Shown: positions 8,621 to 16,632, counted from the stretch's first letter. The stretch is DNA of 64,000 nt from Micromonospora lupini (GCF_026342015.1 NZ_JAPENL010000003.1:992001-1056000), one strand, 5' to 3'. Translations and numbers: made by a program. The notes: a model not told the origin generated them from the letters alone.

Positions 8621-9213
8621 ATGATGCGGAAGATGCTCCTGTTCGGCCTGGTGCTGGTGCTGTCGTTCAGCGTCGTGGTGATCCTCGGCCGCCGAGGCGT
8701 GATCAACGGTTCGACTGCCCGGTCGGGCAGTACGACGGCGCTCGACCCGGGTGAGCGGACGGGCACCGCCGACGGCAGGGTGAGCTTCACCGCACCCAAG
8801 GGCTGGACGACGGGCCCCTGTCCCCCGCGCGAAGACCCGGACTGCGCCCAGCTCTCGCCCCGGGGAGCCGCCGGGGGTGACACCGTCACGGTGCTGACGT
8901 CACCGGCCAACACGGTGGAGGGATCACCTATGGATCTGCTGCTGATCGACGACCCCGCCATCCTGCCGCCGGATCCATCGAAGAACGCCTGACGCTGGAC
9001 GGCGCGAAGGCTGTCCGGATGGACCTCTCCGACCATGCCCCCGGGCCCCTGCCGAGCACTGCGACGCTGCCGGGCGTCGGAGACGTGATGGTCTACGGCG
9101 TCGTACCGGGCAGCACCGACACCTTCATGATCGACTGTCGCCATGATCGTCTGGTGGCGGAGATGCGGGCCGGATGCGACCTGATCGTGAAGAGCCTGCG
9201 TTTCCCCCGCTGA
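8621..9213 (+). pseudogene. Exported/anchored hypothetical protein, interrupted by one frameshift
   Basis: The first frame (8621-8992) encodes MMRKMLLFGLVLVLSFSVVVILGRRGV, a signal anchor, then a domain with VSFTAPKGWTTGPCPP and a Cys pair. This frame stops at 8992. The following frame continues the same protein without a start codon: GSIEERLTLDGAKAVRMDLSDH, then VMVYGVVPGSTDTFMIDCRHD and CDLIVKSLRFPR, ending at 9213. The full span is one base short of a multiple of three, so one lost base near 8950-8975 explains it. The fold resembles small secreted LpqN/PsbP-like proteins of actinomycetes, but I do not recognise the family with certainty. It could be a real mutation or a sequencing error. 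Confidence 0.6.
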
Positions 9214-9300
9214 CCCGACGTCAGCGGCTCACTGGGCGCCGGCTGCCAGCGCCGCGACGCCCAGCGCGGCACAGCGGGCCACCCACACCCAGCGCGCCGC

Positions 9301-9990
9301 TCAGTCGAGCGGACGGTTGTCGCGCTCCAGATCACCCTCGGCGTCGGCGAGCGCGTCCGCGTCGATCTGCTCGGCGAACTCGGCCGCCTCGGCGCTCTGC
9401 GCGGCAAGCGCGTCCTTCACCGCCCGGATGGCCACGCCGGGCGGATAGCCCTTGCGGGCCAGCATCCCGACCAGGCGACGGAAGACCGCGTCGGGCTCAC
9501 CCCGGGCGGTGCGCAGTTTGCGCTCCACCAGAGTGCGCGCGGTCGCCGCCTCGGTCTCCTCGTCCAGCTCGCCGAGCGCCTCGGTGGCCACCTCGCCGTC
9601 GACGCCCTTGCGGCGCAGCTCGTTGGCGAGCGCCCGGCGGGCCAGGCCACGACCTGTGTGCCGGCTGGACACCCAGGCGCGGGCGAACGCGGCGTCGTCG
9701 ATGATGCCGACCTCGTCGTAGCGGTCGAGCACCTCGGCCGAGACCTCTTCGGAGATGCCCCGCTTGGCCAACGCATCGGCCAGCTCGGCCCGGGTGCGGG
9801 GCCGGACGGCGAGCTGGCGCAGGCAGATCTCGCGAGCCACCTCCGACTCGTCACGAGGCGGCGACTCCGGCTGGTCGACCTGCTGCTCGGTCCGGCGACC
9901 CCGGGGAGGGCGGGGAGGATCGCTGGCGTCGCCCGTACGGGGTGGGCTGGCATCCCAGCCTCGCCCCGTACGAGCGCGTCGTCCTGCCAC
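9301..9990 (-). CDS. recX: RecX, regulator of RecA
   Basis: Binds RecA filaments and limits their extension. The 229-residue protein has a disordered, Arg/Pro-rich first 45 residues. Three-helix RecX repeats follow: VAREICLRQLAVRPRTRAEL, then YDEVGIIDDAAFARAWV with the conserved GIIDD, then RRALANELRRKGV and FRRLVGMLARKGYPP. The GTG start lies 14 bases after the recA stop, so the two are co-transcribed, as in most actinobacteria. Confidence 0.95.
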   Translation of the reverse strand: MAGRRARTGRGWDASPPRTGDASDPPRPPRGRRTEQQVDQPESPPRDESEVAREICLRQLAVRPRTRAELADALAKRGISEEVSAEVLDRYDEVGIIDDAAFARAWVSSRHTGRGLARRALANELRRKGVDGEVATEALGELDEETEAATARTLVERKLRTARGEPDAVFRRLVGMLARKGYPPGVAIRAVKDALAAQSAEAAEFAEQIDADALADAEGDLERDNRPLD

Positions 9991-10004
9991 TTGTCAGCGA
10001 CCGA

Positions 10005-11051
10005 TCAGAAGTCGACAGGCGGCAGCTCCGGGCCACCGGCGGCGTCACCCGCGCCGACCCCGACGCCGAGCTTCTCCAGGATCTTCTTCTCGATCTCGGC
10101 GGCCACGTCCGGGTTTTCCTTCAGGAACTCCCGGGCCTTCTCCTTGCCCTGGCCGAGCTGGTCGCCGTCGTACGTGTACCACGCTCCGGACTTGCGGATG
10201 ATCGCCTGCTCCACGCCGACGTCGATGAGCGAGCCCTCACGCGAGATGCCCTTGCCGTACATGATGTCGAACTCGGCCTGCTTGAACGGCGCGGCCACCT
10301 TGTTCTTCACGACCTTGACCCGGGTGCGGTTACCGACCACGTCGGTGCCGTCCTTGAGGCTCTCGATGCGTCGCACGTCGAGCCGGACCGAGGCGTAGAA
10401 CTTCAGCGCCCGACCACCTGTGGTGGTCTCCGGGCTGCCGAACATGACACCGATCTTTTCCCGCAGCTGGTTGATGAAGATCGCCGTGGTGCCGGTGTTG
10501 CTGAGCACACCGGTGATCTTCCGTAGTGCCTGGCTCATCAGCCGGGCCTGGAGGCCCACGTGGCTGTCGCCCATCTCGCCCTCGATCTCGGCACGCGGCA
10601 CCAGGGCCGCCACCGAGTCGATCACGATGATGTCGATCGCGCCGGAGCGGATCAGCATGTCCGCGATCTCCAGCGCCTGCTCGCCGGTGTCCGGCTGCGA
10701 GACCAGCATCGCGTCGGTGTCGACGCCAAGGGCCTTCGCGTACTCCGGGTCGAGCGCGTGCTCGGCGTCGATGAAGGCGGCGATGCCGCCGAGCCGCTGC
10801 GCGCTGGCCACCGAGTGCAGCGCCACAGTGGTCTTACCGCTGGACTCCGGGCCGTAGATCTCGACCACCCGGCCACGGGGCAGGCCACCGATGCCCAGCG
10901 CCACGTCGAGCGCGATGGAGCCGGTCGGAATGATCGCGGTCTGGACGACCGGCCGGTCACCCAGCCGCATCACCGAGCCCTTGCCGAATTGCTTGTCAAT
11001 CTGAGCGAGAGCAAGGTCGAGCGCCTTCTCCCGGTCAGGACCTGCTGCCAT
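10005..11051 (-). CDS. recA: RecA recombinase
   Basis: DNA strand-exchange protein and co-protease for LexA. It has 348 residues. Walker A GPESSGKT lies at 67-74, Walker B IIVIDSVAALVPRAEIEGE with Glu after the motif, loop L1 GDSHVGLQARLMSQALRK, and loop L2 INQLREKIGVMFGSPETTTGG. The C-terminus is KKILEKLGVGVGAGDAAGG, short and without the strong acid tail of E. coli. There is no intein, unlike some mycobacterial recA genes. ATG 11049-11051 follows a GGGGTGG site. A LexA-like box lies about 135 bases upstream. Confidence 0.98.
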   Translation of the reverse strand: MAAGPDREKALDLALAQIDKQFGKGSVMRLGDRPVVQTAIIPTGSIALDVALGIGGLPRGRVVEIYGPESSGKTTVALHSVASAQRLGGIAAFIDAEHALDPEYAKALGVDTDAMLVSQPDTGEQALEIADMLIRSGAIDIIVIDSVAALVPRAEIEGEMGDSHVGLQARLMSQALRKITGVLSNTGTTAIFINQLREKIGVMFGSPETTTGGRALKFYASVRLDVRRIESLKDGTDVVGNRTRVKVVKNKVAAPFKQAEFDIMYGKGISREGSLIDVGVEQAIIRKSGAWYTYDGDQLGQGKEKAREFLKENPDVAAEIEKKILEKLGVGVGAGDAAGGPELPPVDF

Positions 11052-11186
11052 CGTTGCCACCCCTGCCTTCGCCGGCGTCTTTCCTGCTGAGCTTCTCGTC
11101 ACGCGAGACACGCTAGGCGCTGGGTCCGACAGAAAACCAGCCGACGGGCCGCGAGCTGTGGACGAGCACCCCGCTGTGGACAATAG

Positions 11187-11202
11187 CCGAACAGGTGTAC
11201 GA
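11187..11202. promoter_or_regulatory. LexA (SOS) box upstream of recA
   Basis: CCGAACAGGTGTACGA matches the actinobacterial LexA consensus TCGAACNNNNGTTCGA at all but two positions. It lies 136 bases upstream of the recA start, a usual distance for this promoter. It indicates damage-inducible expression of recA-recX. The call rests on motif similarity and position. Confidence 0.7.
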
Positions 11203-11239
11203 CTCGACAAGTGACACGCGGAACCGGCGAAAAGGCTGC

Positions 11240-11440
11240 TCAGCGTAGTCGGGCGGGCACGCGGTCGGGATACGCGGCGCAGACCGCCCGCCACACCACG
11301 TGCGTCTGCTCCCCCGACGACAGCGCCTGCTCGATGGTCCGGCCATGGAGCTGGGACAGCACCTGGTCGCGGGCGATGCTGGCCGCGTAGCCCGGCCCGA
11401 ACGCCTCCTCCAGCCGCGCCCAGAAGTCGGTCAGCCGCAC
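11240..11440 (-). CDS. DUF3046 family protein
   Basis: A 66-residue soluble protein beginning MRLTDFWARLEEAFGPGYA, followed by ARDQVLSQLHGRTIEQALSSGE and VWRAVCAAYPDRVPARLR. It is a member of DUF3046, which sits directly upstream of recA throughout the actinobacteria (Rv2738c in M. tuberculosis). The function is unknown. Its start lies 4 bases after the stop of the MFS gene, so it may be co-transcribed with that gene. It is 188 bases upstream of recA. Confidence 0.92.
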   Translation of the reverse strand: MRLTDFWARLEEAFGPGYAASIARDQVLSQLHGRTIEQALSSGEQTHVVWRAVCAAYPDRVPARLR

Positions 11441-11444
11441 GTGA

Positions 11445-12923
11445 TCAATCCTCCTCGCCCGGTGCCCCCGTCGGCACCGGGCGCAACGCTAGCGCCACCA
11501 GGGGCACTGTCGCGACCGCCGCGAGCAGGGTGAGCACCGGATAACCGGCGAGTTGCATGACAAACCCACTGAGCACCGCGGCGCTGGCCCCCGCCAACCC
11601 CATGATCAGGTCGGAGAACCCCTGGACGCTGGGCCGCACACCTGCCGACACCGACTCGGAGAGCAGCGTCGAGCCGGCCACCATCGTCCCCGACCAGCCC
11701 AGCCCGAGAAGGACCAGACCGACCGAGAGCCGGGGCGTGTGGTGCCCGGCGGTACCGGCGACCGCGCAGGCAGCCAGCAGCAGCCCGACCCCGCCGAGGA
11801 TCACCGCCCGCCGGCCCAGCCGGTCGGTGAGCCAGCCGACCACCGGGGAGAACGCGTACATGCCCGCGATGTGCAGGCTCAACACGATCCCGACCAGCCG
11901 CAGCACGTCGGCGTCGGCGTGCGACTCACCGAGCCGGACCGGGGTCATCGCCATCACCGCCACCATCACCAGGTGACCGATCGCCACGGCCGCGATGCCG
12001 AGCCGGGCGGCGGGCTGTCCGCGTACCACCGACCAGGCCAGCCGCATCCCGGCGGCGCGCGGCGCGCGCACACCGACCGGCCCGGCGGCCGGCCCGGCTC
12101 CACCGCCCGCCGGCGCCTCGGCCACCGCGGCAGTCGGTGCGACACGCCTCGGCCCGGCGGCCGCCGACCCGGCACCGCCCGCCACGTCGACGCCCGGTGC
12201 GGCATTGCTCGCGACGGCGGCGTCCGGGGCGGCACCGCCGGGTGGTCCGGCGGGGGTCGGCGGCGTGTCGGCCGCCGCCAGCCGCCGCGCGGTGAGCAGT
12301 GGGTCGGGCCGGAGCAGCCCGAGGAGTACGACGGAGGCCAGCACGAATGCCGTCGCGCTGAACGCGAACGGGCCGGCCAGCGGCGGCAGCCCCCAGCCGG
12401 TGGTGACCCGGTCGGCCAGGGCGGCGAAGTTCGGCGCGGCCACGGCCCCGATGGTGGTGGCCCAGACGATGAGCGAGAGCTGACGCCCCCGGCGGGCCGG
12501 CTCGGCGAGGTCCACCGCCGTGTAGCGGGCCTGCAGGTTCGCGGCGGTGCCACCGCCGAAGAGCAGCATGCCGAGGAAGAGCAGCGGCACCGAGCGGGTG
12601 GCCGCCGCCAGCACCACCAGGACGCCGCCGACGGCGCCCACGGCGTACGCCAGCACCAGGCCGGGACGACGGCCGTGCCGCGCCATGATCCGGGTGACCG
12701 GGATGGCGAGCAGCGCGGCACCGACCACCCCGGCGCTCTGCGCGACGCCCGCCACCGCGGTGCCGGCGACGCGTGCGGCGAGCAGCGCGCCGACGGAGAT
12801 GCCGATCGTCACACCGACGCCGCCGATGATCTGGGTGGTGAAGAGCAGCCGCATGGTGCGCCGCTGGATCGGCGCGACGTCGAGCCCGGCGCCGGTACGC
12901 GGCACGGTCAGGTCGGTGGCCAT
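11445..12923 (-). CDS. MFS transporter
   Basis: A 492-residue membrane protein with about 12 helices in two halves. The first half has the loop motif MARHGRRPGL after helix 2. The second half has WLTDRLGRRAVILGG in the equivalent place. Between them, at about residues 215-295, is an unusually long cytoplasmic linker almost entirely of Ala, Gly, Pro and Val. The pattern GGGTAANLQARYTAVDLAEPARRGRQLS is typical of actinobacterial drug-exporter-like MFS proteins. The substrate is unknown. A GAGGAG site precedes the ATG at 12921-12923. Confidence 0.88.
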   Translation of the reverse strand: MATDLTVPRTGAGLDVAPIQRRTMRLLFTTQIIGGVGVTIGISVGALLAARVAGTAVAGVAQSAGVVGAALLAIPVTRIMARHGRRPGLVLAYAVGAVGGVLVVLAAATRSVPLLFLGMLLFGGGTAANLQARYTAVDLAEPARRGRQLSLIVWATTIGAVAAPNFAALADRVTTGWGLPPLAGPFAFSATAFVLASVVLLGLLRPDPLLTARRLAAADTPPTPAGPPGGAAPDAAVASNAAPGVDVAGGAGSAAAGPRRVAPTAAVAEAPAGGGAGPAAGPVGVRAPRAAGMRLAWSVVRGQPAARLGIAAVAIGHLVMVAVMAMTPVRLGESHADADVLRLVGIVLSLHIAGMYAFSPVVGWLTDRLGRRAVILGGVGLLLAACAVAGTAGHHTPRLSVGLVLLGLGWSGTMVAGSTLLSESVSAGVRPSVQGFSDLIMGLAGASAAVLSGFVMQLAGYPVLTLLAAVATVPLVALALRPVPTGAPGEED

Positions 12924-13019
12924 CGGCGCTCCTCAGAAGGGGGGTGGACCCCCATCCTTACGCACCCACACGCCGCCCCACCGCCCGCGCGCGGCCCCAC
13001 CGCCCCCGGCCCGGGCCGG

Positions 13020-14624
13020 TCAGCCGGCCATTACGCGCTGGTGCAGGGCCGACACCGCCGAACGGGCCGCCACGAACGCGCCGTGCTGCCAGGCCACCTC
13101 GTGGCTCAGCCAGTCCCCGGCGAAGTAGACCCGTCCGGCCGGCTGGAGCAGCAGGTTGTAGCCGGCGGTGCCGTAGCGGGGCGAGGTCCAGGCGCCCTCG
13201 ATGTAGCGGGTCCGGTCCCAGGCGTGGGAGTACGAGGTGACCAGCTCGCTGCGGTACTTGTCGCCGTGGATCTTCGCGCCCTGGCTCACCGCTCGCTCCC
13301 GGCGCTGCTCGGGGGTGAGCCCGCTGTACGCCCTGGCGTTCGCCCCGGTGTTGTAGTAGCCGACGACCAGGCCGCGCTTGCCGTGGAAGCCGTAGGACGG
13401 GTACCAGATGTGCGACAGGTCCAGGTCGGTCTCCGTGATGCCGCCGTAGATCCGCTGGTCGGTCTCCCACCAGCGGCTGCGGTACTCCAGGCCGATCTTG
13501 CCGGCGGCGGTGACCGGGAAGTCGGCCAGGGCGGCGGTCACCCCGGCGCCGAGGTTGTGGGGCACCCGGGCCATCAGGTGCGGCGGCAGCGCCGCCACGC
13601 AGTAGTCGGCGGTGATCTGCGACTGCCGGCCGCCCTGCCGGTAGGTCACCTCGACGCGGCTGCCCCGGTCGGTCACCCCCGTCACCTCGGCGTCGAGGCG
13701 GATCCGGTGCCCGCCCACGGCCTTGGCGAGGGCGCGCGGGATCTGGTCCATGCCGCCGACCGGCTGGAACATCAGCATCGCCTGGTCGTAGCCGAACTCG
13801 AAGGAGAAGTACCTGCCCACGTTGCTGGCGAAGACGTCGGAGAGCGCCGGCGGCGCGCCGAGCAGCGTCCCCACCTCGTTGCCGGCGCCTGGGTACGCGG
13901 AGAAGCCGCGACGGTTGGTTCCGGTGTACGCCCAGTCGCTGGTACGCCCGCCGATCGCGCCGAAGCTCTGCAGGAACGACAGCAGCCGGTCCCGGTCCTC
14001 GGTGGTGAGCCGCGCGTCCAACGCGCCCTGGTCGGTGGCCTTCGCGAGCAGTTCCGAGACGTAGCCGTACACGTCGGCCTTGGCGGTGCGGTAGCGGATC
14101 GGCTCGGTCATCCCGGCGGACTCGTTGTAGATCCAGGCGTCGGCGTTCTGGTTGGTGAAGACCTCGATGGGTACGCCGAGCTCACGGCAGTAGTCCATGG
14201 TGACCATCCACTGTGCGATCCGGCCCGGCCCGGCGTTGAAGTAGACGCCGTCGGAGAAGCCGGCCCGCTGGGTGTGCCCGTCGAGGTCGGTCTCGACGTC
14301 GCCGCCACGGATGGTGAGGTTGCGCCCGCCGACGCGGTGCCGCGCCTCCAGGATCGTGCAGTGGTAGCCCGCCTTGCCCAGCTCGTACGCGGTGGTGAGC
14401 CCCGCGATGCCGCCGCCGAGCACGACGACGCTGGCCCCCGGCCGGCCGGTGAGGGTGAAGTCGGACCGCTCGGGCGCCCGGAACGCCGGGGTCACCGACG
14501 CGTCGGCGCTGGGCGCGAGGCCCATGGCTCCCATCGTGGCGAGCATCGCACCGGCACCGCCGCTGACTCCGACCGCGCGCAGGAACCCGCGCCGGCTCAC
14601 CGTCGACTGCGTCTGATCGCTCAT
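13020..14624 (-). CDS. Tat-exported flavin monoamine oxidase family protein
   Basis: FAD-dependent amine/amino-acid oxidase of 534 residues. The N-terminus has a twin-arginine signal (SRRGFLRAVG, residues 10-19) and an Ala-rich hydrophobic stretch ending near residue 43, so it is folded in the cytoplasm and exported. The dinucleotide-binding motif VVVLGGGIAGLTTAYELGKAG lies at about 66-86 and is followed by LEARHRVGGR. The FAD-sealing C-terminal motif is VYFAGDWLSHEVAWQHGAFVAA. These match the flavin amine oxidase family, including L-amino-acid oxidases; the substrate cannot be read from sequence. A GGGGAGG site precedes the ATG. A perfect palindrome 22 bases upstream may be its operator. Confidence 0.88.
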   Translation of the reverse strand: MSDQTQSTVSRRGFLRAVGVSGGAGAMLATMGAMGLAPSADASVTPAFRAPERSDFTLTGRPGASVVVLGGGIAGLTTAYELGKAGYHCTILEARHRVGGRNLTIRGGDVETDLDGHTQRAGFSDGVYFNAGPGRIAQWMVTMDYCRELGVPIEVFTNQNADAWIYNESAGMTEPIRYRTAKADVYGYVSELLAKATDQGALDARLTTEDRDRLLSFLQSFGAIGGRTSDWAYTGTNRRGFSAYPGAGNEVGTLLGAPPALSDVFASNVGRYFSFEFGYDQAMLMFQPVGGMDQIPRALAKAVGGHRIRLDAEVTGVTDRGSRVEVTYRQGGRQSQITADYCVAALPPHLMARVPHNLGAGVTAALADFPVTAAGKIGLEYRSRWWETDQRIYGGITETDLDLSHIWYPSYGFHGKRGLVVGYYNTGANARAYSGLTPEQRRERAVSQGAKIHGDKYRSELVTSYSHAWDRTRYIEGAWTSPRYGTAGYNLLLQPAGRVYFAGDWLSHEVAWQHGAFVAARSAVSALHQRVMAG

Positions 14625-14645
14625 GAACGCCTCCCCTACAAGATC

Positions 14646-14659
14646 GACTCACGTGAGTC
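14646..14659. promoter_or_regulatory. 14-bp perfect palindrome upstream of the amine oxidase gene
   Basis: GACTCACGTGAGTC reads identically on both strands and ends 22 bases before the amine oxidase start. Its size and position suit a dimeric repressor such as a TetR- or GntR-family protein. No such regulator gene lies next to it, so the cognate protein is unknown. Confidence 0.5.
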
Positions 14660-14783
14660 TGCAGAGGACCTGTTACGCGGATCACGCAACGCCGTTTCCG
14701 GCAGGTATCGCCTCCCGGCCCGCCGGTCGCGGCGGTTTCCGACGGGGACGACGCTCAGGCCAGCCGGGGTACGCCGAGCACGG

Positions 14784-15488
14784 TCAACCGGCGAGGGCGC
14801 GGGCCGCCACGGTGAGGTCGGCGACGAGACCCTCGTACGCCGTGTCCTGGTCATCGGCGCGCAGCACGGCGGACGGGTGAATGGTCGCCAGCAGCCGGGC
14901 CGGCGGGGCGTCGTCCCGCTCTCCGGCGCTGTCCACCGGCACCTGGATGAAGTCCTCCGGGTGCTGGGCGGACGCGGGCCAGGGCAGCAACTCGCCGCGC
15001 TGTCTCGTCACCCGGAAGGACGGGCCGAGCAACGCCTTCGCGGCGGTCGCGCCGAGCACCACGACGATCTCCGGGTCGAGCCGGGCGAACTCGGCGACCA
15101 GCCAGGGCCGGCAGGCGGTGATGTGCACCCGGTCCGGGGTCTGGTGGATGCGCCGCCTGCCGCGCAGCTCGAAACGGAAGTGCTTCACCGCGTTGGTCAG
15201 GTAGATCTGCGCCGGGTCGAGCCCGGCGTCGTCGACGGCCTTGCGCAGCAGCCGGCCCGCGGGACCGACGAAGGGCAGACCCTTCTGGTCCTCCATGTCG
15301 CCGGGCTGCTCCCCGACGAGCACCACGCGGGCGCTCTCGTCGCCCCGGCCGAAGACGGTCTGGGTGGCGTCCCGATACAGCTCGCAGCCTCGACAACCGC
15401 CCGATGCCGTGCGCAACTCGGCGATGGTGTCGGCGTCGGGCGGGATGAACCGCTGGGCGCCGGGAGCGTTGTCGGTCTGCTCGGCCAT
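14784..15488 (-). CDS. udgX: UdgX-type uracil-DNA glycosylase
   Basis: Removes uracil from DNA and, in this subfamily, becomes covalently bound to the abasic site. The 234-residue protein shows the two UdgX hallmarks. Motif A is GEQPGD (59-64) rather than GEAPG, and the extra loop is GRRRIHQTP, placing the covalent-bonding histidine at His115 (His109 in M. smegmatis). Motif B is TIHPSAVLR. Cysteines for the Fe-S cluster are Cys32, Cys35 and Cys126; no fourth is visible. I chose ATG 15486-15488 since the homologous region begins there, although a longer frame exists upstream. Confidence 0.92.
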   Translation of the reverse strand: MAEQTDNAPGAQRFIPPDADTIAELRTASGGCRGCELYRDATQTVFGRGDESARVVLVGEQPGDMEDQKGLPFVGPAGRLLRKAVDDAGLDPAQIYLTNAVKHFRFELRGRRRIHQTPDRVHITACRPWLVAEFARLDPEIVVVLGATAAKALLGPSFRVTRQRGELLPWPASAQHPEDFIQVPVDSAGERDDAPPARLLATIHPSAVLRADDQDTAYEGLVADLTVAARALAG

Positions 15489-15565
15489 GCCGACTGTTAT
15501 ATACCCGTTCGATATCGCCTGCCGGATACGCCCGCCCTCGCGTCCCGCGTCCCGCGTCCCGCGTC

Positions 15566-15645
15566 CAAGATCTTCGCAACATCCCGGATGTTGCTGCCTC
15601 CGACGCGCGGGTGACAGCAACATCGCTGATGTTGCGCGGATCTTG
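15566..15645. repeat. Compound palindrome (hairpin pair inside a larger inverted repeat)
   Basis: The outer arms begin CAAGATC and end with its complement. Inside each arm is its own small palindrome of the type CAACATC..GATGTTG. About 28 of 31 arm positions pair. The structure could form either one long stem or a cruciform with two hairpins. It lies 78 bases upstream of the udgX start. Its role is unknown: terminator or mobile palindromic element. Confidence 0.65.
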
Positions 15646-15709
15646 ACGACGAACACCAAGCGCGGCCGACCGGAAGCGGGCTTTTGAGCACCCGCGTCGG
15701 TCAAGGTCA

Positions 15710-15772
15710 CGCTTGGCCCTGGATGTAGTGGCCACGAAGCGACCACGAAACCACTACATCCAGGATCAAGCG
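15710..15772. repeat. 22-bp inverted repeat with 19-base spacer
   Basis: The left arm (15710-15731) and right arm (15751-15772) pair at 20 of 22 positions; the core is CCTGGATGTAGTGG. No gene ends immediately on either side, so it is not an obvious terminator. It follows a second palindrome 64 bases away, suggesting a cluster of palindromic elements. Confidence 0.65.
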
Positions 15773-15915
15773 CGATCTTGCCGGGCGTGGGGCGCGCAGG
15801 ACGCGTGGCGCGGGCTCGCAGGGGTGGGGCGGAGGCGCGCACGGGCACGGACGCATGGGCACGGTGCGCGGGCGCCCAGGTGGGCGCGGTGGGGTCGCTT
15901 CAGCAGTACGCCCAG

Positions 15916-16418
15916 TTAGGTGAGATCAATCAGATAGTCCAGATCAATCCGGTCGGCCCGCATCACGATCTGTGCCACCTCAGCGACCCAATCACCCACA
16001 TCTAGGGGTATGCACTCTGTGTCGGCCTCCCCCACGAACTCGGGAGGCAGAGTTCGCCGATGGAAGTGGTTCCAACGCTCAGACGAGCCGATCGACGTAG
16101 TTGAGCGCTCCGTGTACCAGCCTGTCGAGTGCGAGCCTCCTGCGCCACGACGGCGGCCGGACGAGGCCACCAGCAAGCGTCAGGCGCTCAGGCGTCGCAA
16201 CCACCGAGGCGGCCGTCATCATGCTTGAGGAGATTGCGAGTCATCAGGAAGCTCGACTGGCCGACGTATGACGGTTGGGCCTGGATCGACGCTTATGAGC
16301 TGGACGCCAAGCGCGAGGCCGTGGCGCGACGCTCCCTGTTCGTACGGCCGGAATGTGTGCAGTACCAGCGAGAGGCGTCCGTGGCGGGTACGCCCAGGTC
16401 AGCCGCGGCCCGGCCGCG
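15916..16418. other. Region of possible gene remnants
   Basis: The base composition is lower in GC than in neighbouring genes, and several short frames look protein-like without being complete genes. On the minus strand, one frame ends with FVGEADTECIPLDVGDWVAE and stops at 15916. Another minus frame (16079-16222) gives MMTAASVVATPERLTLAGGL and ends ALNYVDRLV. On the plus strand, a frame from about 16225 reads VIRKLDWPTYDGWAWIDAY and stops at 16425. None has a clear start plus ribosome site. They may be decayed accessory genes. Confidence 0.35.
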
Positions 16419-16541
16419 TCAGTAGCCGTTGCCGCCCCCGCCGCCGCCGCAGGATGCGAGGGCGATCAGCACGATGATGATCACGATGATGGCGACCGCG
16501 ATCGCGATCCACAGTCCCCTACGGTTTCCGCTTGCAGCCAT
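16419..16541 (-). CDS. Small single-pass membrane protein, 40 aa
   Basis: MAASGNRRGLWIAIAVAI and then further Ile/Val residues form one membrane helix, followed by ASCGGGGGGNGY. The start is well supported by a GGAGGTG ribosome site 7 bases upstream. The charge pattern (Arg before the helix) puts the N-terminus in the cytoplasm and the Gly-rich tail outside. The Cys after the helix does not form a classic lipobox. Similar tiny proteins are common in actinomycetes; the function is unknown. Confidence 0.65.
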   Translation of the reverse strand: MAASGNRRGLWIAIAVAIIVIIIVLIALASCGGGGGGNGY

Positions 16542-16632
16542 GGTCAGGCACCTCCGGCGGCCCGCATACCCGCCCCACTCGCTCCGAATCGTCGCAATTC
16601 CCCCTTTTACCAGCGGAAGGTTCGGTGGCACC

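Larger units (their letters stand above)
15489..15915. other. Gene-free region with large palindromes
   Basis: About 430 bases with no supported gene. It begins with a short tandem run of a CGTCCCG-type unit at 15541-15565, probably slippage-prone. Two long inverted repeats follow (listed separately), then a G-rich stretch without features up to 15915. Confidence 0.6.

Noticed and set aside
15541..15565. Tandem CGTCCCG repeats as an origin iteron or attachment site
   Set aside because: Only about three short units without neighbouring integrase, replication gene or AT-rich tract; likely replication slippage.
11553..15614. A continuous 1353-codon open frame on the plus strand
   Set aside because: It lies opposite the MFS transporter, amine oxidase and UdgX genes, whose minus-strand proteins have clear family motifs. 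The frame is Arg/Pro/Gly/His-rich with no domain, as expected for antisense frames in very high-GC DNA.
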